Origin: Nageia nagi
Lineage: Eukaryota > Pinophyta
DNA length: 64,000 nucleotides
Assembly (NCBI GenBank): GCA_050084985.1
Contig: JBITNC010000001.1
Span: 54,622,001 to 54,686,000 of the forward strand
Direction: 5' to 3'
Position numbers and translations under genes: made by a program
The notes under the pieces: generated by a model
What the model was told of the DNA's origin: nothing
The model's database searches: none
The model's input: only the letters and a program-made list of their open reading frames with translations
Shown here: positions 11,903 through 21,737 of the stretch, piece by piece
Numbering within the stretch: position 1 is the stretch's first letter
Layout of the letters: the number at the start of each line of letters is the position of its first letter

Positions 11903-12391
11903 TGAAGGAATTAGCTCTACACTAATCCTCAAGGTCCAAGACTATAGGAAACTTAATCATTCAACATCTACAAATTAATAACACCATTCACACAAGATAA
12001 CACCAATATAAGTGGTTCCTCCCTCCTTGGGAGTACATCCACAACTAGATCTCAATTCTCAAACTATGCACCCTCTTACTACAATTCCTTTCTCTCCTAC
12101 ACAAACTAGTAGAGTAATCTTACTCAAAATCTAAGTTATATTACAAGAGGAGAGGCCCTCTATTTATAGCATGAGAGCACCTCCCTAACCTCCCTTTAAT
12201 CCAAGGGTAAGGTTAGGGTTACAATAAATATATTACCTAACTTTAACCTACCAACTAACCACTTAGTAAGGTCAAAGTTTATATAATAAAGAATTCAATT
12301 AATCCCTTAAGGTATCTAAATATCCTTTAAGTGATTAATTGAATTTACAAGGAGTTTAGATATTCATAATATTTCATTACAAATTCTAACA
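11903..12391 (-). repeat. E3 3' LTR (489 bp)
   Basis: On the + strand it runs from TGAAGGAATTAG to AAATTCTAACA. A TATA-like box (CTATAAATAG on the minus strand) lies at 12160-12169. The 54-nt inverted repeat common to copia LTRs here lies at 12292-12345. Confidence 0.95.
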
Positions 12392-12402
12392 CTCCCCCTT
12401 AA
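12392..12402 (-). other. E3 polypurine tract
   Basis: On the minus strand this is TTAAGGGGGAG, adjacent to the 3' LTR. Confidence 0.85.
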
Positions 12403-13240
12403 TGCAATATTGGGATAGAGCATAGAAGAGAGAAGAGAGAGAGTAAGAGAGAGTTCTCCTCCATAGAGATACAAGCGAAGATGAGAACATTTACATATTT
12501 GAGAATCTTTTTGAGAACTAGTTTGAGACTCACTACATTACCATTTGACAAAATGGTTTACAATACAATCATTAACCACAACTAGTTTCACTATACATAG
12601 TATTCGATCAATTTTAAGCTGACATGTGAGTCTCCATGAGCTTGCTTACACAAGGTGAGTAACCTGTATGTCTGAAGAAGATCCTGCATGCTACAAGTAA
12701 ATCATGAACAAAATCAGTTAGATGCATCATATATTCACTTTATTAAATAGGAGAATCAAATAATGCCATCTTATAAATAACTGATCAATGGTGCACTATA
12801 AGTCATCATGGAGATGCCAAGCCATCACTCATAGTCACCTGTTGTATATAGACGTGTTGATTATTAATAGAGCATAACATATAGATGACTGTACAATGCC
12901 TAAAGACACATACCAGATCTTCTCATATGAATACTTGAACAATGAAACTGATTGATCAATTATATGCTCAAAAAATTGTACAACAAGTTTCTCACACAGA
13001 GCAAACTTACCATGGAGGTATAAAATGTACAAGAAGTTCCTCACACAGAGCGAACTTACCATGGAGGTATAAAATGTACAACAAGTTTTTCACGTAGAGC
13101 AAATTTACCATAGAGGTATAAAATGTACAATAAGTTCCTCACACAGAGCGAACTTACCATGGAGGTATATCATAATCAACACTATATAACAATAATAAAA
13201 AGAGCCTCTTAGAGGTGAAGTTGTCATCACGAACAAAAGT
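12403..13240 (-). other. E3 3' untranslated region
   Basis: Noncoding DNA between the pol stop and the PPT. It is conserved in layout with E1, E4 and E5 and contains the 49-bp tandem array described separately. Confidence 0.7.
12978..13169. repeat. 49-bp tandem repeat, ~4 copies
   Basis: Units begin at GTAC at 12978, 13027, 13076 and 13125, an exact 49-bp period. The core contains AAGTTCCTCACACAGAG and TTACCATGGAGGTATA. Copy 3 is the most changed. The array lies in the 3' region of E3; single or degenerate copies of the unit are seen in E4 (about 36118-36150) and, on the + strand, in E1 and E5. Confidence 0.92.
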
Positions 13241-16200
13241 TCAAACTTCACTCCCCCTTGAGGGCAACTTCACCAACCTAAGAGAATCCCTAAGCTTGCT
13301 GAACTGAGCTTCAAGAAGGGGCTTGGTGAATAAATCAGTGAAGTTTATAGTAGATGGACAATAATCCAAGTGTATGATGTCATCTAGAACCTTCTCCCTG
13401 ATAAAATGGGCTTGGATTTCCACATGTTTGGTTCTCTAATGGAACACAGTATTCTTAGCCAAAGAGATAGCCAATTGATTATCTGAAGAAATAAGAGATG
13501 GGCCATTTTGCTCATACCCAATTTCATTCAGAAGATGCCTCAGCCAAATAGCTTCCTGGGTAGTAATAGACATGGATCGATATTCAGCTTTGGTGGTAGA
13601 AAGAGTCATAGTAGGTTGCTTCTTAGAAGTCCAAGAGATAGCACCTAAACCAATGCTAAACACATATGTAGAGGTTGATTTTTTGTCATTTCTATCTCCC
13701 CCATAATCAGAATCTAAGAACCTAGAGAGAATAATCGAGGGCACTTTGGAATACTTAAGAGCAAGATCCTTTATCCCTACCACATACCTCATGATTTGCT
13801 TAATAGCATTGAGGTGCTTAACATATGGTTTTTGCATGAATCATACCATCAGATTCACTGCAAAGGCAATATCAGGTCAAGAGATAGTCAAATACAGAAG
13901 ACTACCGATCAATTATCTATAAGTTGTAGCATTAGCCAACTGAGAATCTAAGCTCATATATACAACAATTCTAGGAGAAATAGGTATTGCAGCATATCTA
14001 CACTCCTCCATTCCAAACTTTTGCAAGATGTCTGATATATACTTAGATTGACTAAGATAAGTACAATCTTTGTGTTGGTATATTTGCATCCCAAGATAGT
14101 AATGCAATAGACCTAGATCAGTCATTTCAAATGTTGCCTTTAGTTTGGATATGCACTCTTGGATTATTTCAATATTATTGCCAGTTATGAGAAGATCATC
14201 CACATAAAGGAGAATTAAGACCATGTCTTTTCCTTGATTGAGTACATAGAGATCTGAGTCAGAGAAGCACTTGGAAAAACCAATATCTACAAAGAATCCT
14301 AAAATTTTCTTGTACCATGCTCTGGATGCTTGCTTAAGTCCATACAAAGACTTCTTTAGCATGCACACAAAAGACTCTTTACCTTCTAGAATAAATCCTT
14401 CTGGTTGATTCATGTAGATTTCTACATCCAAGTCACCATTAAGAAATGCACTCTTGACATCAAGTTGAAAAAATTTCCATCCTTGAGCTACAGAAAGAGC
14501 AAGGATTATCCTGACAGTAGGCATCTTGGCCACAGGAGCAAAGGTTTCCTCATAATCAATACCATATTTTTGAGCAAATCCTTTGGCCACTAACCTTGCT
14601 TTGTATTTTTCAATTTCTCCATCAGAATTGTACTTGACCTTGTATATCCATTTATTTCTAATCATATTTTTCTCATTGGGATAAGGAACCAAATCCCAAG
14701 TTTCATTTTTCATGAGCACCTCATACTCAACTTTCATAGCTTCCATCCAACACTCTTGCTTGGAAGCTTCTTTGAAGGTTGATGGCTCATTCGTATTATC
14801 AATTTTGGCAAATAAAGATTTATTCAAGGTCATACTCCTTGTAATTCTCTGAGCTGGAGAATTTTGCTCTTGTGATGACTTCCCTACATTATCATCCAAT
14901 TAGTTAGGTGCAGGTGAAGAATCATCTGAATCAGACACCTCAGCATAAGAAGTCATATCCTTAGGAAGTTCATTGAACTTGACATCCCTAGAAACAAAGA
15001 CTATTTTATGGGATGAGGAGTAGAGCTTGTAACCTCTATGCTGATTATCATACCCTGCAAAGATGCATTTTTCTAATCTTTTATCCAACTTCTTTCTTTT
15101 GTCTAAGGTAATGAAGGCAAATGCATCACAAATGAAGACCCTAAAGTGTGAGATGTTAGGTTTCTTTCCTATCCATGCTTCATACAGAGTTTTACCTTCA
15201 ACTGCTTTAGTAGGACACCTATTTAGGGTGTGAATAGCAGTGTGAACAACTTCACCCCATAAGAAACTAGGAAGGTTACCCAAAATGCACCTTGCCATTT
15301 CCATAATGGTTCGATTCTTCCTTTCAGCAACTCTATTTTGTTAAGGGGTGTAAGGGATTGTGAATTGCCACTTGATCCCATGTTTAACATAATAGTTGTT
15401 AAACTCATTGCTATTATACTCACCCCCATTATCAGATCTTAGCATCTTGATCTTAAAATCAGTTTGATTTTCAACAAGAGCCTTAAAGTCTTTAAACCTG
15501 TCAAAAGTTTGATCCTTGTGCTCAAGTAGATAACCAAATGTCATCCTGCTGAAGTCATCAATGAAGGTCAAAACATAAGAAGCTCCCCCTAGAGACTTAG
15601 TCTAAAATGGACCCATCAAATCTAAATGCACAAGCTGAAGAGGACGAGTAGCTCGAGTTGCCTTATCTTTTTCAAACTTTTGCCTATTCATCTTTCCTAG
15701 AATGCACCTTTCATAGAGACCAATTATGGGTGAAATATTAGGTAAACCTTCCACAAGTTCTTGATTTTTCATATCTTGAATACTCTTGTGGTTAAGGTGC
15801 CCTAATCGTTGATGCCAAAGATTACCCTTTGAACAAACATTTACAGCAAGACACATCTTTGAAGGAACTTGATCCACAATATAAAGGTCATTCTTTACTG
15901 ATCCTTTCATCAAGGTGGCAAGTACTTTCTTAACACACCAAGAGTGTGAGGTAAACTCAAATGAGTATCCTTTCCTTGTAATCTGAATTACGGATATAAG
16001 ATTCATCCTTAGTTTAGGCACATAAAAGACATTATCAAGAACCTTTCCATGAATCTTCACACTCCCTATTCCTTGAACACCAAGGACTGAATTATCACCT
16101 ATCACAACTGCATCCTTCTTGTACTTATGAAAGTTTTCAAACTTATCCTTTTCATAACACATGTGATTAGTGCATCCTAAATCAATAATCCAATCATTTG

Positions 16201-17158
16201 AAATAGTTTGAGTCACTAAGTAGTAGGCAATAGTAGCAGCATGTTTGTTCTTCTTTTTATTATTGAAATTTTTCACATTTGCATTTCCCTTGCCTTTTTC
16301 AGCAAATTTCTTTTTATGACAATCATACTCTTTGTGACCAAAGATGCCACAAAAGTTACAATTTCCATCAAACTTTTCCTTAGGTTTTGGATTGCATGAT
16401 CCAGCTTTGTTATTCCTTTGCTTGAAGTTGCCATTATTGTTGCCCTTTTTCTCATGTTTCCTGAAGGTAAGTGAGGATTTGTTATCTTTGGATTTATAAT
16501 GATTGAACTTCTTCTTGAAAGGAGTTTTGGTTGCTCCTAGAGCAATGTTATTGTCCTTTGGAGAAAAGTTCAACATTTTCTTATTCAATGTTTCCTCATG
16601 CTTCAGAAGGAGTCTAGAAAGGTTATCAAGAGAGATGACATCTTCTTCATCATTGAGCCTAGTTTCCATAACCGTGACAAAGGTACTGAACTTTATAGAA
16701 AGGCTTTGAAGAATGATAAAGACCATGAACTCATCATTGATCCAGTTGCACCGATAGCCAACTAGTTGTGTCCTGAGGTCAATGATTTTGTTCAAGTAAA
16801 TAGAAGCACTTTCATCTTCATCTTGATGATATTGCAACAACTTTTGTAAAATAGTGAACCTCCTTGAAAATTTTGACCCAAGGTAAATTTTCTTTAGCCT
16901 ATCCCAAGCTTCCTTTGCTGATGTTGAAGAAGAGATCATGAGAAGTACATCATCTAAAACTATATGATAAATCATTGAAGTTGCTAACTCATTCTTTGAG
17001 TTGTAGATTTCAAGAGCCTTCTCATCTGTAGGAGCAACCAAGTCTTCATTAACTATCTACCACAGCTTCCTTACTTGTAACTTAGCTTTCATACGAGATT
17101 CCCATATGCTGAAGTTGGAACCATCAAGTATATGCTTGGGTATGAAGGTTTCAACCAT
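13241..17158 (-). pseudogene. E3 gag-pol polyprotein, single frame with eight stops
   Basis: From ATG at 17156-17158 to the stop at 13241-13243 the frame never shifts (1,306 codons). The order is gag (UBN2 type), a CCHC knuckle CNFCGIFGHKEYDC (16319-16360), protease with D-L-G-C-T (16175-16183 for D-L-G; the usual S/T is lost), pre-integrase and zinc region (HX3H kept, first Cys of the CC pair is Tyr), integrase D,D,E (RSDNGG near 15431, AERKN near 15324), RT with YVDD at 14195-14206, and RNase H with D, E and D acidic residues. In-frame stops lie at 17057, 15602, 15341, 14900, 13913, 13877, 13841 and 13436 (first base). Seven can each be explained by one C-to-T change in a Gln or Arg codon. 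Copia domain order (integrase before RT) is clear. Confidence 0.94.
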
Positions 17159-19198
17159 TGCTACACAAAAGTTAATAAGTAAGAATAATGAATAAATTTC
17201 TACAATTTACCATGTATACAAATCAAACATTGATAAGTAAACATGTCCCACATGTGCAAACTTATAAACCAAGATCTATAGAAGGATAAAGTTGAGGTTG
17301 TTTTCTTGTATAGAATTAGGCCTTCACTTGGATGCCCGCAAAGTGGAGCCTAAGTACTACCAGTCCTCAACCAGTTCACCTTGGTCAGTAATATACTCTC
17401 TCAAGGAGAAGTACCAACTATTTTTCAAGGATCTGACGTATCTTGGACCGACCATTTTAATTATGTTGTTTAAGGTTTTCAAGTTTTCCTCCTAGGTTAT
17501 CAGGATAATCCCTGAATGGATGTGCGGACATGTGGTATCACTACACACATGCCTATCCACCTAATAGAGTTATGTCCAATCCAATAGAGGTCTTAGGGGC
17601 AATTAAGATAGATTTACCACCACTTGGTTCTTTAGACTAAAAAGGCTCTATTCTACCCTGTCCTCCCCTTGTGGCTCCCCAAACAAGTCATTTTGTGGAA
17701 AAGTACGCGCGGATGTGTTCATTTTAGGGGTTACTTTCAATATTTTGCATTTTGTAAGTATAAAGCAATTATGCAAAAATATGAAGTAAAGTATTAAAAA
17801 TACATCATCCATAAGAACTTGAAATATAAGAGTCCAATGGGTTTTGTACTAACCCCTAAAGGACATTTTTACATTTTGCATACTTGCTCAAGTTCATAAA
17901 TTCATTCAACACTTCAATGAATTTAAAAAGGCTAAGTCCTACTTAGCATTAATCCATAACTTAAAAAAAAATTTAAACATGCATTATTCCATAACTTAAA
18001 AATTAAGTAATAAACATGCTTTATTCCTACACAAGATTAAGAGGCATGCATTACAAATTTAGCATGCAAGATCTAGATAAAGTTTTAAGTAAAAAACTAT
18101 ACAAATTCCCCCCTTTTTTACTTAAAGTTTTATCCCTAAAACTTGTATGCTAAAAAAAATTATCTTTTAAGTATGCATTTATATTTTAAGTAAAAAATTT
18201 CCCTTGTTTACTTAAAAAATAGCATAGGTTTCCCTTTTAGGAAATATGAAATCATTAAAAAATACTTAGGTAAAAAAAATCCCTTAAAGTGTTAATGTTA
18301 TACTAATATTTATCATTTTATCCAAGTAAATTGCCAAACTTAAAAGTATTTAAGGCAAATAAAAAAATATACTCCTAAAGAATTAACTTTATTTGCCACA
18401 TTTTTCTAAAAAATTGGATAGCATTGAAGAGTAATGATGTATCTACTTACTTTAAAGTATTATAGTCATCATGACAATGCTTAAAGTTGGAGTATAAGTA
18501 CTTCTAAGTGCATTTAATAGGAACAAATGACTTGTAAGCAAGCAAAAAATATTAAATGCCTACCAAAAAGTATACGTTTGCTTCTTGGGAGCTTGCAAGT
18601 ATCAATGAAAAAACAAAGGAGACCTATTCATAGTTAATGCTACTTTTACCTAAGCACTCAAAGTTATAAATGCTTTTAGGTAAGAAAAATGGCTATCCTT
18701 CCCTTACCAAGAAGGAGTAAATGTTGCTTTGCATGTGCATTTAATAATATGCAAGTAGTCAACAAAAACTTAAATGCACAAAGAAAAAAAATTAAATTAA
18801 ATGCACAAACAAGAAAGGGCCTCCATCTTAAAAAAAAAGCAAAGTGGGAGAAGATCATGCAACATGAAGGAGGTCAAGAGAAGGTTTTGCTACCATTTTT
18901 GTTGCATCATGAATTTGAGAGGCAGAGGCTGACAATAGGGTAGAGGCTAGTAGTAGGGCTAATAAGAGTGCGTAGAGAATAGTGTGTATGTGTCTTTGCC
19001 GTAAGCAAAATGTGCATTGCATGCTTCAACCACCCGTTTAGACAAAGTTGTGAGAGAGCAACATTCATATCATTTTGGTATGAGATTGAATGGCCATGAA
19101 AATGTGTGCAATAAAAGACCATGGCCTTGGAGAGCGAAGGAGGTGAAGGTGGCCTTACGACCATCTATTTCTACCCCTGTTAATATTAGAGCTCATGA

Positions 19199-19213
19199 GA
19201 GAAGGTGCACGTA
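19199..19213 (+). repeat. 15-bp direct repeat, left of the captured gene fragment
   Basis: GAGAAGGTGCACGTA, identical to 19502-19516. The pair brackets the WD40 fragment and looks like a target-site duplication or a repair-generated repeat. Confidence 0.85.
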
Positions 19214-19501
19214 GAAAAAAAAAAAAAATCTACACATATGAAGCTCCCTGGCAAATTTGGAGCTCTCCATTTCACAAGCAGTTTCACCTTGGGATAGGTA
19301 GTTTCCTTGAGGAGATCAACAACAAGGTACAGATCATAGAGCTAGATGAGGAATCTGGGGAACTCAAGAGTGATCCTAGATTAGCGTTTGACCATCCATA
19401 CCCCACCACCAAGTTCATGTTCATGCCAGATAAGGACTGCCAGAAGCCTGACCTTGTGGCCACCATTGGGGACTACCTAAGAATTTGGCAGATGGGTCTG
19501 T
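19214..19501 (+). pseudogene. Captured fragment of a TTG1/LWD-type WD40-repeat gene
   Basis: This plus-strand stretch lies antisense to E3. After a run of 14 A's it encodes about 90 residues that I recognise as the N-terminal part of the plant WD40 scaffold family containing TTG1/AN11 (anthocyanin, trichome and seed-coat regulation) and LWD1/LWD2 (clock regulation). Diagnostic blocks are IYTYEAPW, GSFLEE..NKVQI..LDE, SDPRLAFDHPYP.TK, PDK.CQKPDL.AT and GDYLRIWQ. The region after EAPW is about four codons shorter than usual. The fragment ends at TGA (19501) before the first complete WD repeats that follow in the family, so it cannot make a working protein. No intron is visible, but these genes are mostly intronless, so RNA or DNA origin is undecided. 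Its base composition is clearly richer in G and C than its surroundings. Whether it is closer to LWD or TTG1 is uncertain; my reading favours LWD. Confidence 0.88.
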
Positions 19502-19516
19502 GAGAAGGTGCACGTA
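19502..19516 (+). repeat. 15-bp direct repeat, right of the captured gene fragment
   Basis: GAGAAGGTGCACGTA, identical to 19199-19213. It is followed by more GC-rich DNA to about 19580. Confidence 0.85.
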
Positions 19517-20140
19517 AAGGGTTATAGTGGTAGCAAGGGTGACCGAGCAGTGAAGGCTGCAGGGGTAGCAGCGGGTGACCATTGCAGTTCATAATACTGC
19601 ATTTTGATGAGGCATTCTATCAAATAATTTCTAGACCCTTTCAATGTATTCATTTTGTGCATATCCTTCTGAGGCATTTTGTGTTCCTCCACATTTTAAA
19701 AATGTTTATATATATAAATATATATAAAGTTGCAAATAAAAAAAATAAAAAATTGAAATTTCTCTCTCTCACAAAAGAAATTACCCATTTTTATCAACAA
19801 AAAGGTTAAAAAAAAATTATCTTCTCCATAAGATAGGAAAAAAAATTCTTAAACTTAATTTTTGTATACTATCCTCTTAAATAATGAGCAAATAAGCAAT
19901 TTGTAAAAAAAGCTATTCACAAAAGAGGTTAGTATCAAAAATTGTTAATCATATTTAGCTCAACAATAGTCAACATATAGCACACAATATGTTAGTAGTA
20001 AAATACAATTATTCAATGATTAACCAAGAAGGTAAAAAATGTATACCTTCTATTATGTTTTACCTCAACAATGTAAGAAGATGAGAAATGGAGACCTCCA
20101 AATTGAAGAAGTTTCAAAGAATGTTGAAGGAGCTTCCACA

Positions 20141-20156
20141 CCAAGCTCTGATACCA
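20141..20156 (-). other. E3 primer-binding site
   Basis: On the minus strand it reads TGGTATCAGAGCTTGG, complementary to the 3' end of initiator tRNA-Met, two bases inside the 5' LTR. Confidence 0.92.
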
Positions 20157-20158
20157 AT

Positions 20159-20647
20159 TGAAAGAATTAGCTCTACACTAATCCTCAAGGTCCAATACTA
20201 TAGGAAACTTAATCATTCAACATCTACAAGCTAATAACACCATTCACACAAGATAATACCAATATAAGTGGTTCCTCCCTCCTTGGAAGTACATCCACAA
20301 CTAGATCTCAATTCTCAAACTATGTACCCTCTTACTACAATTCCTTTCTCTCCTACACAAACTAGTAGAATAATCTTACTCAAAATATAAGTTATATTAC
20401 AAGAGGAGAGGCCCTCTATTTATAGCATGAGAGCACCTCCCTAACCTCCCTTTAACCCAAGGGTAAGGTTAGGGTTACAATAAATATATTACCTAACTTT
20501 AACCTACCAACTAACCACTTGGTAAGGTCAAAGTTTACATAATAAAGAATTCAATTAATCCCTTAAGGTATCTAAATATCCTTTAAGTGATTAATTGAAT
20601 TTACAAGGAGTTTAGATATTCATAATATTTCATTACAAATTCTAACA
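20159..20647 (-). repeat. E3 5' LTR (489 bp)
   Basis: Partner of 11903-12391, same length. It carries the TATA-like box (20416-20425) and the inverted repeat (20548-20601), so transcription would run leftward through the leader and gag-pol. Confidence 0.95.
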
Positions 20648-20652
20648 CCTTG
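20648..20652. repeat. E3 target-site duplication, right
   Basis: CCTTG, matching 11898-11902. Confidence 0.93.
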
Positions 20653-20966
20653 TTCATCTATACAAAATATATACTTTTATTTTCATCAAAAATAGTCCTC
20701 ATATAAAATTATAATCAAGCAAACTTGATTCTCAATCAACAAATATATTTAAAAAATTATATAATTCCATATACATACATGAATTCAATATCATACTCAA
20801 TCCTTACATTCATGTATCATAAATATCCTAAAAAGAGGATTATCTTCCATTAGCAACCTGCACATGCTAAGGAAAATTATTTTCCCTTATTTACTAGGAC
20901 ATCAAAGAAAACTTTATTACCATCATAAAAAATGCTTTAAAAAATACATAACATAGCTTGATCACC
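20653..20966. other. No recognised feature
   Basis: AT-rich target DNA between E3 and G1. It would have been continuous with 11222-11902 before E3 inserted. Confidence 0.4.
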
Positions 20967-20971
20967 ATATC

Positions 20972-21660
20972 TGATCTAAATTGGATCATGTGTTAGGTTT
21001 TCTTTTTAGGAGCAATACTCAATCCAGAGGTATATGTACTTAGAGATAGATTAAAGATCAAAATTTGGAGTTTTTTGGAATTCAATATTAGGCCACCAAT
21101 GGCATGTAAATTGCTAATTTTAGGCCACTAATGGCATTCACCTTGATGAGTTAGCAAGGGCATTTGAAGAGACATTGGCATTTTGAGAGATTGAGCAATT
21201 CAAGTTCCTTGGTCGATGTTTTAGAGTGTTATGGAGGATTATTTAATGGTGTATTTCATTCTTGATTCTCAATGAGGGAGGATTGTAGAATTTTTTGGAT
21301 TTTATAATGGTAATAGTTTGAAGGAAGACCAAGAGTCATTCTAAAATTGTTGTAATTCTGAGATTATTTTTTCTTATCATAGGAGATTATATTGCCATTG
21401 TATTGATGGCATTTCTCTATACATGTAATGTTGTGATGTCTATAGATAATGAGAAGAGAAGGCTCTAATTCCATGTTGGATTAGCCCACATTGGATGAAC
21501 TAGGATAAATTATTATATTGATCTTGTTGTGTGTTTGTGATTTACATTGTGCAATTTTCAAATTTATATGCAATTTGTATGATCTCATAATGGTGAATGT
21601 ATTTTTGTTCAAATTTGTGAGGATCTGAGTATGCTATAAGCATTCAATGATTATAGATCA
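20972..21660 (+). repeat. G1 5' LTR (689 bp)
   Basis: It runs from TGATCTAAATTGG to TATAGATCA and is preceded by the duplication ATATC at 20967-20971. A box TTAGCCCACATTGGATGAAC (21483-21502) near its 3' end recurs in S1 and the 3' LTR and, weaker, in X. Confidence 0.9.
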
Positions 21661-21662
21661 TG

Positions 21663-21678
21663 TGGTATCAATGTTGTG
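21663..21678 (+). other. G1 primer-binding site
   Basis: TGGTATCAATGTTGTG follows the LTR after two bases. The first eight bases match the tRNA-Met type PBS; the rest has drifted or uses another tRNA. Confidence 0.7.
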
Positions 21679-21737
21679 TGTGCCAAATTTAGGGCCAAAA
21701 GTTTAGGTATTTTAGATTACCAATGGCATGTTTTTTG

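Larger units (their letters stand above)
17159..20140 (-). other. E3 leader, ~3 kb
   Basis: The unusually long noncoding leader lies between PBS and gag. The gag-proximal part (17280-17870) is shared with E2 and E4. A middle part (17900-18560) is T/A-rich with short C runs. The PBS-proximal part has GC-richer DNA (about 18690-19580) that I do not find in E2 or E4 and that includes the WD40 gene fragment. The stretch 18690-19195 contains apparent small frames but nothing I recognise. Confidence 0.75.
11903..20647 (-). mobile_element. E3: structurally complete Ty1/copia retrotransposon (8,745 bp)
   Basis: Two LTRs of exactly 489 bp (11903-12391 and 20159-20647) face the same way and are flanked by the 5-bp duplication CCTTG (11898-11902 and 20648-20652). 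Inside, in minus-strand order, are PBS, a 3-kb leader, gag-pol, a 3' region with a tandem repeat, and a PPT. By eye the LTRs differ at about 12 of 489 sites, 10 of them transitions (about 2.5%), so this is the youngest dated insertion in the window. The protein frame is intact in phase but carries eight stops, so E3 is not autonomous now. The leader carries an antisense fragment of a host gene. Confidence 0.95.

Noticed and set aside
12835-13062. Minus-strand open frame of 75 codons
   Set aside because: It runs through the 49-bp tandem repeat in the noncoding 3' region; the frame is a product of the repeat.
18676-18943. Overlapping open frames on both strands in the E3 leader
   Set aside because: Short, low-complexity, lysine- or phenylalanine-rich and without any motif; no support as genes.
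19195-19222. Reading the A-run left of the WD40 fragment as the poly(A) tail of a processed pseudogene
   Set aside because: The A-run is on the coding strand but at the 5' side of the fragment, the wrong end for a poly(A) tail; the origin of the run is unexplained.
20141-20156. tRNA-Met-like sequence
   Set aside because: Only the 3'-end complement is present, next to an LTR; it is a primer-binding site and not a tRNA gene.
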